DNA of 64,000 nt from positions 346,894-410,893 of the forward strand of contig NZ_FOGP01000001.1 of assembly GCF_900111255.1 (NCBI RefSeq), in the 5' to 3' direction. Within the stretch, counting starts at the first letter, position 1. Each line of letters opens with the position of its first letter. Below are positions 48,816 through 57,894 of this stretch, piece after piece. The translations under genes and the position numbers were made by a program. The notes below the pieces were generated by a model, which searched no databases, was not told where the DNA came from, and saw only the letters and a list, made by a program, of their open reading frames with translations. Origin of the DNA: Parafannyhessea umbonata. Its GTDB lineage: Bacteria; Actinomycetota; Coriobacteriia; Coriobacteriales; Atopobiaceae.

Positions 48816-50195
48816 ATGGCGACCATGGTCGACTACCTTGCATGGAGGGGGGACCTCGACTTTGCCGAGCGACCCTTCAACGACGTCGACGCGCTCGTCC
48901 TGGGCACGCTCTCCTACGTCGACTTCTCGGGCGTCGTTCCCGGCGCGGGGGAGGGCGGGATCCGGCTCGCCGACGCGGCCGAGGCGCTCCTGAGGAGGGC
49001 CGACGGCAACCTGGCGCCCTACGTGCGCTCGATGGCGTCGATCAAGGAGTCCTTTCTGGAGGGGCTCGCGCGCTCGCGGCGCTTCGGGGACCTGTGGCTC
49101 ACCACGTACGCCGACGAGGTGGACGACTCGATCTCGCTCCAGTTCGCCGCGCTGACCGTCGACCTCACGGGCCGCGGAGTCGCCGTGGGCGGCAGGTCCG
49201 TGGACGCCTACGTCTCGTTTCGCGGCACGGACCTATCTCTTGCCGGCTGGCAGGAGGACTTCATGCTGGGCTTCACCATCACCCGAGCCCAGACCCTTGC
49301 CCGCGCCTACCTGAGGGACGCCCTCCAGACCTACGGAGGCGTCCTTGTCGGCGGCCACTCGAAGGGCGGAAACCTTGTCTCGTACGCCACGGCTACGGTG
49401 GGGCCCAAGCTCGCGGAGGGCATCGTGCGCGCCTGGAGCCTCGACGGCCCCGGCATGGACGAGTCTCTTATGGCCAAGGGACCGCACGACGCCCTGGGCC
49501 CGCGCTTCGTGCGCCTGCAGCCCGCCTACAGCGTGGTAGGCCAGCTGTTCGACCGCCCGGAGACCCCGCGCACCTACGTTCGGAGCGACGCAAGCGGTCT
49601 TGCGCAGCACGACCCCATGACCTGGCAGGTGAGCCGTGACTCTCTGGCGGAGGCCGAGGGGCTCGAGCCTGCCGCCAAGGTCGTAAACGAGAGCCTCGCC
49701 AGCTGGCTCGCCGGCATGGGCATGGCCGAGCGCGAGGCCCTCACCACCGAGCTCTTCGAGGTGCTCGAGGCCGGCGGCGCCACCGACCTGAACGAGCTCG
49801 TGAGGCCCGAGAGCCTCCAGAAGGTGCTGGCGGCCGCCGGCTCGGTCTCTCCGCGCACGAAGGACCTGATGGGACGGCTCGTCGAGGCGAACGTGAACGG
49901 CGCGAGGGCCGCGGTGGGCAAAGCCGTGCTCGAGGCCCGCGATGCCGCGGGGCAGGCAGCCGCCGACTTCGCTCAGGGCGCCGTGGGCCGCGTGGGGGCC
50001 GAGGCCCGCGAGATCACCGGGGCGCTCTCCGACTTCGTGGCGACGCTGCCGGTCATCGGGCATGCCAACCCCGAGCCCGAAGGCGCCGCGGACGACCTTC
50101 CGGCGCCGGACTACATCAGCATCCCGCAGACCCTCTCGAGCGGGGGCGATGCGTTTCTTTCCAAGGGGGAGGACGACGCGGCAGGTCGCTCCTAG
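48816..50195 (+). CDS. Mbeg1-like (DUF2974) alpha/beta-hydrolase-fold protein
   Basis: A 459-residue protein. It begins MATMVDYLAWRGDLDFAERPFNDVDALVLGTLSYVDF, the DUF2974/Mbeg1 signature. VSFRGTDLSLAGWQEDF and VGGHSKGGNLVSYAT (nucleophile Ser in GHSKG) show a lipase-like alpha/beta-hydrolase core; WSLDGPGMDE follows. The C-terminal 150 residues are Ala-rich and unrecognised, apparently an extension beyond the family domain. Function of the family is unknown; no signal peptide. GGAGAG precedes the ATG. Confidence 0.82.
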   Translation: MATMVDYLAWRGDLDFAERPFNDVDALVLGTLSYVDFSGVVPGAGEGGIRLADAAEALLRRADGNLAPYVRSMASIKESFLEGLARSRRFGDLWLTTYADEVDDSISLQFAALTVDLTGRGVAVGGRSVDAYVSFRGTDLSLAGWQEDFMLGFTITRAQTLARAYLRDALQTYGGVLVGGHSKGGNLVSYATATVGPKLAEGIVRAWSLDGPGMDESLMAKGPHDALGPRFVRLQPAYSVVGQLFDRPETPRTYVRSDASGLAQHDPMTWQVSRDSLAEAEGLEPAAKVVNESLASWLAGMGMAEREALTTELFEVLEAGGATDLNELVRPESLQKVLAAAGSVSPRTKDLMGRLVEANVNGARAAVGKAVLEARDAAGQAAADFAQGAVGRVGAEAREITGALSDFVATLPVIGHANPEPEGAADDLPAPDYISIPQTLSSGGDAFLSKGEDDAAGRS

Positions 50196-50299
50196 CGCCC
50201 GTGGCCCGCGCGCGGCATGCCGTTATGCTTTAATACGGTAAAGCGAAACCAAGGAGAGGCAGGGCCGCGAGGCGGCGGGGCGGTTTGCAAGGAGCACCT

Positions 50300-50602
50300 A
50301 TGACTAGCGAGAAGAACATTACGCAGGACCAGCTTGACCGCCTGTTCGAGTCGATGTGCGCGCTCGAGTCCCCCCAGGAGGCCCGCGCGTTTCTGGCCGA
50401 CATACTCTCCGCCCGCGAGCTGGATGACCTCGCGCAGCGCCTCCAGGTGGCCGGCCTGCTCGCCCGCGGCCAGTCCTACGTGAGCGTCAGCGCCCAGACG
50501 GGGGCCTCGTCCACCACGGTCAGCCGCGTCTCGAAGTGCCTCAACGGCGCCGCCGGCGGCTACCGGCTGGTCCTGGATCGCATCGGCCTCCCCAAGGAGT
50601 AG
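50300..50602 (+). CDS. YerC/YecD-type TrpR-family regulator
   Basis: A 100-residue DNA-binding protein of the TrpR superfamily. FLADILSARELDDLAQRLQVAGLLARGQSY followed by VSAQTGASSTTVSRVSKCLN is the TrpR-type helix-turn-helix. YerC-like proteins are TrpR relatives of poorly known ligand. AAGGAG precedes ATG 50300. The window also holds a Trp attenuator (14.3 kb), but no TrpR-type operator was recognised there, so a link is speculation. Confidence 0.87.
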   Translation: MTSEKNITQDQLDRLFESMCALESPQEARAFLADILSARELDDLAQRLQVAGLLARGQSYVSVSAQTGASSTTVSRVSKCLNGAAGGYRLVLDRIGLPKE

Positions 50603-50624
50603 CGCCCGCCAGCGAGAAGGGCGC

Positions 50625-50636
50625 GCACTTCTCCCC
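50625..50636 (-). repeat. Copy 7 of dispersed motif GGGGAGAAGYGC
   Basis: Minus-strand GGGGAGAAGTGC in non-coding DNA 23 bases after the regulator stop. GAGAAGG at 50614 on the plus strand with the motif forms an imperfect inverted repeat. Confidence 0.6.
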
Positions 50637-50757
50637 GTGGCGTTCCTCCGCTCTGCGGATTTAATGTCCGCTCGCGGCGTTAGGATAAGGTTGTCAAACG
50701 CTCGGCCCCGCCCATCGCGTCGGTCGAGGCCAACAATGCCAACCAACAAGGACGCCT

Positions 50758-53700
50758 ATGTCTCTCTCCGTTATCCACACGTCTGACGACCGCCTGGCCA
50801 GCGCTCCCGTTCGCGAGGCGCTCTCTGCTGCCGTCGCGGCCCATGGCCGCGCCACGCTGCTCGTGCCCGACTTCCAGGCGCAGCTTGAGGCATCGCGTCA
50901 GTTGGCGGGCGTCGAGGGCCTGTCGATGGGCGTGACGGTGACCACGCCCGAGGCCTGGGTGAAGGAGCGCTGGGAGGTCTGGGGCGACGGCACCCACGTG
51001 GTCGAGCCCATGGTGCGGACCATGGCGCTGCAGACGGTCGTGTCCCAGGCGGCGTCTGCCGAGGGCTGCCCCCTGGGCGACAACCTGGGCACGGTCAACA
51101 CGCTCGCCCGCCTGGCCGAGCGGGCCCTGCCCTGGCTTCCCATCGACCCGCAGGGCCAGGTCAATGTCGTCTTCGCACAGGAGTGCGGCCTGACTCGGGC
51201 GGAGTGCGTGGCGCTCGGGCTGCTGGGCACCTACTCCAGCCTGATCGAGTCGATGGGCTACGTCGAGGGCTGCGTCGCTTCCGTGCGCCTGGTCGGCGCC
51301 ATGACGGCTGCCGACGCCGCGAAGTCCGTCTGGCCCACGGTCGCCGCCGGCTTCGACAGCCTCTCGCGCGCAAGGCGTGACCTGCTTTCCGACCTTGCGG
51401 CCGTGACTGACGTGAGCGTCGTCGCGACCCGTTCCAACGCCGCGGCGACCGCGCTGCTTGACGCGGACCTTGCCCTGCTGTTGGATTCCGCCCGCACGGC
51501 AGGCGTGTCGGTGGAGGAGGGCAATGCCGCCGGGGGGTGCGAGCCCGACCCGAGGGGCGTACGTGCCCAGGAGCTTCGCGCGCTGATCAAAAACATCTTC
51601 GGCGCGGAGCGCGTCGAACCTGCTGGGGCCGTTTCCGTCGTCACCCCTGCGGGGCCCGTCGCCGAGTCCGAGGCGATCTGCCGCGAGGCGCGCCGCCTTG
51701 CGGACGCCGGCTGCGCAGACGTTGTCGTGAGCGTTCCGGACGCCGCCGTCGCCTGGCGCAACCTTGCTCCCAAGCTCGCATGTCGCGGCGTTTCCGTCCA
51801 GGCGACCATGGCGGCGCGCGTCGACCGGCTTGAGGCGGGCCGTGCGTTCTTCCAGTTCGCCGGCGTCGTCGCGCGACTGGCTAAGCTGAGGGACGAGTGG
51901 CCTCAGAGCGAGAAGGTGCAGGAGGGAACCCTCGTGCACCTGGGCGACATGTCGTGGTGGCCGCCGCGAGACCTCACCGACTTCCTCCTCTCGTCCATAT
52001 CCGATGTTCCCACGGGACGTGCCATGGCCCTCGACGCGCGCTGGCGTGCCGACCGCCTGCTCACGCCCGCTGACGTGCTTGACCTCCTGCAGAACAGGGG
52101 TCGCACCTCGGATTCCGTGGCCGCTGCCACGCGTGAGCTCCTCAAGGGGAGGCTCGGCTCCGCCGCCTCGAAGCTGCTTGCGCCGTTCGTCTCGGGCGGG
52201 TTCGGCCCGCTCGACGAGGTCGTTTCTGCCGACGGGGCGGAGGTCCTCCTGAGCGTCGAACGGCCGCAGGACTCCCTTGCGGACCAGCAGGCCATGGGCG
52301 CCTTGGGGGCCGTGCTCGACATCGCCGGCGTTCTCAAGGAGCTGGGCGTCACGGCAGACCCCAAGGCCGAGCGTCGCGTCGCCCTGACCGAGCTCGTCGC
52401 CCTTGCGACGCGCGCGGCGAGCCACGTCAAGGTTGCCACGCGCGTGCGCTGCGAGCCGGAGGGTGCCGGGCCCGGCACGCCCGTCGTGCGCCTGGTCGAT
52501 CACTCCCGTGCGGCTACGCTGCCCGCGCGCAGCGCGGACGCCGTCATCGTCTGCGGGCAGACCTCGGTCGAGGAGCCGTTGCCCACGGGCGACGACGTCG
52601 CGACCGCTCTTCTGGTCCAGCTGGGCGTCGAGGTCGCTCCCGACGCCGTGGGGCAGGCCCGCTCATCCTTCGTGCGCCGGCTCTCGGTGGCACGCCGTGC
52701 CGTCTCGCTCGAGCGAACGCTCTTCGACGCCGACTCGAAGGAGCGCTATCCCTCCGTCATGCTCTCGGAGCTGCTGGCGGCCTATGGTCAGCGTGGCGGC
52801 GAGCTCTGCGTGGCGGAGTCCCTCTCTGAGTGCGAGGCCGCCGCGATGGTCTCGCCCTGCGGCCGCGCGCCCGAGGTGGTCGCGACGGACGCGCCTGCGG
52901 CCGCCGGCGTCGTCAGCGGCCCCGCCCGCGCGCTGGTCAACGTGCCGCGCGAAGGGAGGCCCGACCTGCTGGACGGCAGGCCCGTGCTCTCGGCCTCGCA
53001 GATCGAGTCCTACCTCGAGTGTCCCTACAAGTGGTTCAGCCTGCGCCGGCTGCGCCTGCAGAACGCCGACGCCGGCTTCGGTCCCATGGAGATGGGAACC
53101 TTCGTTCACCGCGTGCTCGAGGTGACGCACTCCACGCTGCTGTCCGAGGCACTCGGGGCGATGGAGCCCTCGCCCGACGTCGCGGCTGACCCGCGCGTCC
53201 GCGTTCCCGGCTCGGGGCTCTACGGCGCCAGCCCTGAGCTCCTGCGGCACGCCAAGGACCTCATGCTCCAGGAGCTTGCTGACCACCTGCGCCACCAGTT
53301 CATCCGCGAGGGCAAGTCCAGTCGCTACCAGGCCCTCGTCCCGCACGACGTCGCCGACCGCGGCACGCTCGAGTCCATGCGCGATGACGTCCTGAGCGTT
53401 CTGGACTACCAGAGGGGAATCCTCGAGGGCTTCGAGCCGCGCATGTTCGAGTGGAACTTCGGCCACGGCGCCGACCGCGTGGGCTATGCCGGCGCCTGGC
53501 TCAACGGAACGATCGACCGCGTGGACGTTGACGCTCACGGCAGCGCAATCGTGATTGACTACAAGAACAAGAAGTCCTCGGGCTTCGCCAAGGAGTACGG
53601 CGCCCTGCTCGCGTCGAAGGACAGTGCGGGCTTCGTCCTGCCTAGGCGCGTGCAGTCGCTCGTCTACGGACAGGTCATCCGCCGGCGCTTTGAGGGCTTG

Positions 53701-54021
53701 CTTTCGGTCAAGGGCGCCATGTACCTCTCCACCAAGGGGCGTGACCACGCGCTCTCCGGCGCTGTCGACGCCGACCAGATGGAGCGCGTCTACGGCGACC
53801 GCCTGCCGTCAAAGGACGCACGGGCGGCCGTTGGCGTCGAGCGCGGCGCGGACTTCGGCATCGAGGGCGAGACCGGCATGGACGCCCTGCTCGATGCGAC
53901 CGAGGCCGCCATCGCCGAAGAGGTGGCACGCATGATGGACGGCTGCATCGAGGCGAGGCCACGCGACGCCAAGGCGTGCGACTACTGCCCGGTCAGCAAC
54001 TGCGAGAAGAGGATGAACTAG
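50758..54021 (+). CDS. addB: AddB-like recombination nuclease subunit
   Basis: A 1087-residue protein. The C-terminal PD-(D/E)XK nuclease shows SASQIESYLECPYKWF, GTIDRVDVDAHG and IVIDYKNKKS. One Cys in LECPYKW (about 754) and the cluster CDYCPVSNC near the end (about 1073) can hold the 4Fe-4S staple known in AddB. The N-terminal region is a degenerate UvrD-like helicase without a Walker A loop, unlike Bacillus AddB, so it should not hydrolyse ATP. Paired with addA by TAGTG overlap; together they process double-strand breaks for RecA. Confidence 0.88.
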   Translation: MSLSVIHTSDDRLASAPVREALSAAVAAHGRATLLVPDFQAQLEASRQLAGVEGLSMGVTVTTPEAWVKERWEVWGDGTHVVEPMVRTMALQTVVSQAASAEGCPLGDNLGTVNTLARLAERALPWLPIDPQGQVNVVFAQECGLTRAECVALGLLGTYSSLIESMGYVEGCVASVRLVGAMTAADAAKSVWPTVAAGFDSLSRARRDLLSDLAAVTDVSVVATRSNAAATALLDADLALLLDSARTAGVSVEEGNAAGGCEPDPRGVRAQELRALIKNIFGAERVEPAGAVSVVTPAGPVAESEAICREARRLADAGCADVVVSVPDAAVAWRNLAPKLACRGVSVQATMAARVDRLEAGRAFFQFAGVVARLAKLRDEWPQSEKVQEGTLVHLGDMSWWPPRDLTDFLLSSISDVPTGRAMALDARWRADRLLTPADVLDLLQNRGRTSDSVAAATRELLKGRLGSAASKLLAPFVSGGFGPLDEVVSADGAEVLLSVERPQDSLADQQAMGALGAVLDIAGVLKELGVTADPKAERRVALTELVALATRAASHVKVATRVRCEPEGAGPGTPVVRLVDHSRAATLPARSADAVIVCGQTSVEEPLPTGDDVATALLVQLGVEVAPDAVGQARSSFVRRLSVARRAVSLERTLFDADSKERYPSVMLSELLAAYGQRGGELCVAESLSECEAAAMVSPCGRAPEVVATDAPAAAGVVSGPARALVNVPREGRPDLLDGRPVLSASQIESYLECPYKWFSLRRLRLQNADAGFGPMEMGTFVHRVLEVTHSTLLSEALGAMEPSPDVAADPRVRVPGSGLYGASPELLRHAKDLMLQELADHLRHQFIREGKSSRYQALVPHDVADRGTLESMRDDVLSVLDYQRGILEGFEPRMFEWNFGHGADRVGYAGAWLNGTIDRVDVDAHGSAIVIDYKNKKSSGFAKEYGALLASKDSAGFVLPRRVQSLVYGQVIRRRFEGLLSVKGAMYLSTKGRDHALSGAVDADQMERVYGDRLPSKDARAAVGVERGADFGIEGETGMDALLDATEAAIAEEVARMMDGCIEARPRDAKACDYCPVSNCEKRMN

Positions 54022-57000
54022 TGAGCGGCATCGACCTTTCGACCCTGAACGACGAGCAGAAGAAGATCGTCACCACGCTCGACGAGCCCCTCTTCGTCGA
54101 GGCAGGCGCCGGCTCGGGCAAGACCTTCACGCTCACGCGCCGCATCGCCTGGGCGCTCTCGCCCGGCTCTGGCGAGGGGGGCAGGCCCTACATCGACAGC
54201 CTCTCGCAGGCGCTCGTCATCACCTTCACCAATGCCGCCGCGCAGGAGATCAAGGAGCGCGTCCGCTCCACCCTTCGCGACGCTGGCATGGCGGAGCACG
54301 CCCTCGAGGTCGACTCCGCCTGGATCAGCACCATCCACGGCATGTGCGGGCGCATCCTCAAGCGCCACGCGCTCGACCTTGGACTCGACCCGGAGTTCTC
54401 CATGGCCTCCGGAAACGTGGAGGACCAGATTCGTGCCCAGGCCCTGAACGAGGTGCTGAGCGAGGCGTCCCGCCGCCGCAAGGACGACCCCGCCATGGCG
54501 GCGCTCTTTGCGGAGTACGGCATCGGCGCCCCCGACGGGGGACACGGCGCAACGGGTCTCTACGGTGCGCTCGAGTCGGTGATCGAGGTCGCCTCGAAGG
54601 CTCCGCGGGGGCTTGAGGGCCTGACGTTTGCACAGGCAGATGACGTCGATTCGGTCGTGAGGGACTTCAGTCGCTCCTACGGCAGCCTGCTTGCGCTGAA
54701 GTTGGACGACGAGAAGACCCAGCAGATCGCCTCTCAGCTCGAGGCCATGGACGACTTCCTGACGCTGCCGCCGTCGGAGCGCACGGCCGAGCGTGCGGCC
54801 GCGCTGCTCGCCAAGCCGTACGTGCCCAGATCGAGCAAGACGATCAAGGAGGCTGTGGACGAGGCCAAGGGCGAGCTCGCCTTTGCGCAGGTGGCCCTCG
54901 CCCTCGCGCGCGTGCGCCCCTTGGTGCCGGCTTTGATGTCGCTCGCGCACAAGGTCCAGGAGCGCGTGGCGCAGCTCGAGCGTGCCAAGTCCGTCCTTTC
55001 TGCTGACGACCTCATTTCGCTCGCGCTCGAGGCCGTGCGCGACAACCCCGCCGTTGCGCGGGACTACGCCGGCCGCTTCAGGCTGGTCATGGTCGACGAG
55101 TTCCAGGACACCGACGAGCGCCAGCTCGAGCTCATCGAGATTCTCTCGGGCGCGGGTGCCCGGCACCTGGCCACGGTCGGCGACGCGCAGCAGTCCATCT
55201 ACCGCTTCCGCGGCGCCGACGTCTCCGTCTTCAGGGGCAGGGGAGAAGCGCTTCCCGAATCTGAGCACGTGCGCCTGAGCGTCAACTACCGCAGCCATGC
55301 GGACGTGCTCTCGCTGGTCGACCGCGTCTGCGGCGGCAAGCACGGCGTGCTGGACGGCTTCATGCACCTCGACCCCAACCCCAAGCGCACGGACGGCTAC
55401 GCCGCCCGCGACATCCCGCGCATCGACATCGAGCTCACCAGGGGCGCCTCCGCCTCCGGCAACGTTGGCAAGCCCCAGAGCGCGATCGGTGCGGCCATGG
55501 TTGCGGACCGCCTGGCCCGCCTGCGCGATGCCGGCCAGAAGCCGGGTGACATGGCGCTTCTCCTCGGCGCGTTCACGAACGCCTCTTTCTACCTGGACGC
55601 CATGCGCGCCCGCGGACTCGAGTGCGTCGTTTCGGGTGGCTCCAACTTCACCAATGCGCCCGAGGTCGCCGTGATGGCGCACCTCCTGCATGCGCTCGCC
55701 AACCCCAAGGACACCCAGGCGGGCCTGTTCCCCCTGCTTACGAGCGAGGTGTTCGCGCTCGATGCCAACGACCTGGTCCAGCTGGGAACCCGTGCGCAGC
55801 TGAGGCTCGACGCGCCCACCAACCGCTCGGTCGACCGCGGCCTCGAGACCATGGAGTTCTTCCACGACGCCGAGCCCAGCCTGCGTCTTCGGCGCGCGCG
55901 CGAGGTCATGATGCGCGCCCGCACCGCACTGCGGACCAAGCCCGTCGCCGACGTCTGCCTTCAGGTGGTCCGCGAGTCCGGCTGGCTCTCGCGCCTGGAG
56001 CGCGGCGACGCCGCCGAGCGCGCCCGCGAGGCCAACGTGCTGGGCGCAATCCGCTACATCCGCGACCTCACGACCGACCTCGCCATCGGTCCCGCCCGCG
56101 CGGCCGACGAGTTCGACCGCTGGCTCGCCATCTCGAACGTCGCACCCTCGTCCTTGGCTGGCGGTCGGAATGACGCAGTGCGCGTCATGACCGTCCACTC
56201 GTCCAAGGGCCTGGAGTTTCCCGTGGTCGCGGTGGCCGACTGCTGGTCGGTCAAGGCCGACGGCGGCGCGCTGCTCGCGGGCAAGGCTGACGACGGCTCC
56301 TACGGCTGCGTGCTCGTGCCCGGCTCGGGGACGGACCTCCGAGGTCTCGACAAGAAGCCCAAGGGCATGAGCAAGACGCTCGGGGGCTACGAGCTCGTGG
56401 GCGAGCCGCAAGGCGCCTTCGAGTGGGCCGCGGCCCTGAGGCAGAGGTCCGACGAGGAAGCGGCTGCCGAGAAGACCCGCCTGCTCTACGTCGCGCTCAC
56501 CCGTGCGCGTGAGGCCCTCGTGGTCGCCTGCCCCATCATCAGCACGAGCAAGGGAAGCTCCGACGGGCTCGCGACCGACTTCGCTCAGAGTCTCTACGCG
56601 GGCGGCATTCCCGATCCCGGTGAGCACCGGCTCGACTTTGGGGGAGAGGAGCCCGCCGTCGTGCGCGTGGCCTCCGTCGCGGTCGACAAGGCCACGAAGC
56701 TCGCGACGGTCGACGCCCATGGCGCCCTGCCCGCGCTCGAGGGAGGCCCTCTTGGCCCCGACGTCTCGAGGATCGCACTCGTCGGCACTCCGGTGGAGGG
56801 GCTCGAGCGCGAGGATGCGGGCTTCGACCTCTTCCAGGTAGAGCCGGACGATGTCGCCGAGCGCGCCGTCCCCGTGCCCTCGCGCGAGGGCGTCTACAGC
56901 TACTCCAGCGCGCATGCCCTCATGCAGCAGAGCTTCGTCCCCGCAGGGGGAGGCGTGGCCCCGGATGACGACGACATCGCCTGGAGGCCCGCCGGCGCCG

Positions 57001-57608
57001 CCGTTCCCACGCGTGCCGAACGCGACGCCTGGCAGGAGGGCGCGCCCGTGGTCGATGACGGCGACAAGGCGACCAGCTTCGGCTCGGCCTTCCACCTGCT
57101 CGCACAGGGCATGGTCGAGAGCGGCCGCAACCCCTCGGCCGAGCGCGTGGCGCGCATGGCGGACTACTGGCGCCTCTCCCGCAACCAGCGCACGCGCCTT
57201 GACGCGGCCCTCGGGCTCTGGCAGGCCTCCGCTATCCGCCATGAGGCGCTTGCGCACGGGGTCGTGCGCGCCGAGGTTCCGTTCTTCTGCCACGCGGCCT
57301 CCCGCTACGGCGACTACGTCGAGGGCGCCATAGACCTTCTGGCCTATGACCGCGCTGACGACGAGGCCTTCCTGGTCGACTACAAGACGGGTGACCGCGG
57401 GCTCGACGCGCGCCAGATCTGGGCGCGCCACGAGATGCAGGCCAACTTCTACGCGTCGGTGCTGATGGCACAGGGCTTCTCGCGCGTGCGCTGCAGCTTC
57501 GTCTGCGTCGAGGTCCCGGCCGAGAGCGTCGCGGGTGCCGAGCCCGCGCCGGGCGAGCCCTTCGTCGCGCGCTACGAGTTCGACGCCGCACGCCCCCCGC
57601 GCATCTAG
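54021..57608 (+). CDS. addA: AddA-like helicase-nuclease subunit
   Basis: A 1195-residue UvrD/RecB-type helicase with C-terminal nuclease. Walker A EAGAGSGKTFTLTRR (about residue 27), Walker B LVMVDEFQDTDE, VGDAQQSIYRFRGADVSVF, VMTVHSSKGLEFPVV and LLYVALTRAREALVV are helicase motifs; EGAIDLLAYDR...AFLVDYKTGDRG is the nuclease core. The GTG at 54021 overlaps the addB stop. A copy of the dispersed motif lies between motif III and motif IV, in the R-G-E-A-L peptide before NYRSH. Confidence 0.92.
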   Translation: MSGIDLSTLNDEQKKIVTTLDEPLFVEAGAGSGKTFTLTRRIAWALSPGSGEGGRPYIDSLSQALVITFTNAAAQEIKERVRSTLRDAGMAEHALEVDSAWISTIHGMCGRILKRHALDLGLDPEFSMASGNVEDQIRAQALNEVLSEASRRRKDDPAMAALFAEYGIGAPDGGHGATGLYGALESVIEVASKAPRGLEGLTFAQADDVDSVVRDFSRSYGSLLALKLDDEKTQQIASQLEAMDDFLTLPPSERTAERAAALLAKPYVPRSSKTIKEAVDEAKGELAFAQVALALARVRPLVPALMSLAHKVQERVAQLERAKSVLSADDLISLALEAVRDNPAVARDYAGRFRLVMVDEFQDTDERQLELIEILSGAGARHLATVGDAQQSIYRFRGADVSVFRGRGEALPESEHVRLSVNYRSHADVLSLVDRVCGGKHGVLDGFMHLDPNPKRTDGYAARDIPRIDIELTRGASASGNVGKPQSAIGAAMVADRLARLRDAGQKPGDMALLLGAFTNASFYLDAMRARGLECVVSGGSNFTNAPEVAVMAHLLHALANPKDTQAGLFPLLTSEVFALDANDLVQLGTRAQLRLDAPTNRSVDRGLETMEFFHDAEPSLRLRRAREVMMRARTALRTKPVADVCLQVVRESGWLSRLERGDAAERAREANVLGAIRYIRDLTTDLAIGPARAADEFDRWLAISNVAPSSLAGGRNDAVRVMTVHSSKGLEFPVVAVADCWSVKADGGALLAGKADDGSYGCVLVPGSGTDLRGLDKKPKGMSKTLGGYELVGEPQGAFEWAAALRQRSDEEAAAEKTRLLYVALTRAREALVVACPIISTSKGSSDGLATDFAQSLYAGGIPDPGEHRLDFGGEEPAVVRVASVAVDKATKLATVDAHGALPALEGGPLGPDVSRIALVGTPVEGLEREDAGFDLFQVEPDDVAERAVPVPSREGVYSYSSAHALMQQSFVPAGGGVAPDDDDIAWRPAGAAVPTRAERDAWQEGAPVVDDGDKATSFGSAFHLLAQGMVESGRNPSAERVARMADYWRLSRNQRTRLDAALGLWQASAIRHEALAHGVVRAEVPFFCHAASRYGDYVEGAIDLLAYDRADDEAFLVDYKTGDRGLDARQIWARHEMQANFYASVLMAQGFSRVRCSFVCVEVPAESVAGAEPAPGEPFVARYEFDAARPPRI
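55240..55251 (+). repeat. Copy 8 of dispersed motif GGGGAGAAGYGC (inside addA)
   Basis: Exact GGGGAGAAGCGC within GGCAGGGGAGAAGCGCTTCC; 17 of 18 bases match the gatA copy and its flanks. Read as Gly-Glu-Ala-Leu. Confidence 0.65.
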
Positions 57609-57748
57609 CGGGGGATCGGCGCCATGGCGGCACTGCGGGACGGACCGCCGGGCGAGTTGTGGACTTTTGCCGCTCGGGGCAGCCCAGGTCGGTTGCCCCC
57701 TCACCTGCGAAAACCCTACCGCCCACGCGTCATCCCAGCTCAGAAGCC

Positions 57749-57762
57749 CGAACACGTGTTTG
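57749..57762. promoter_or_regulatory. SOS (LexA) box upstream of dnaE
   Basis: CGAACACGTGTTTG fits every position of the Gram-positive/actinobacterial LexA consensus CGAACRNRYGTTYG. It lies 133 bases before the dnaE start, shortly upstream of a possible promoter (TTCGCG, 16 bases, TATCAT at 57793). Confidence 0.6.
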
Positions 57763-57894
57763 GTCACAGGTTCGCGGCGACGGCGTTTCCGCTATCATCG
57801 TTGGGGAACAACTCGGCGCGCCACGCCCTTCTCGCCCGCAATGCGACGGGAGGCTGCGGTGCGCATGCCCGGCTTAGGCCAGAAGGGGAGCCAC

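Noticed and set aside
54018-57767. 1249-codon minus-strand frame opposite addA
   Set aside because: Mirror frame of a GC-rich gene; composition is His/Gly/Val-rich and matches no family, while addA shows all helicase motifs.
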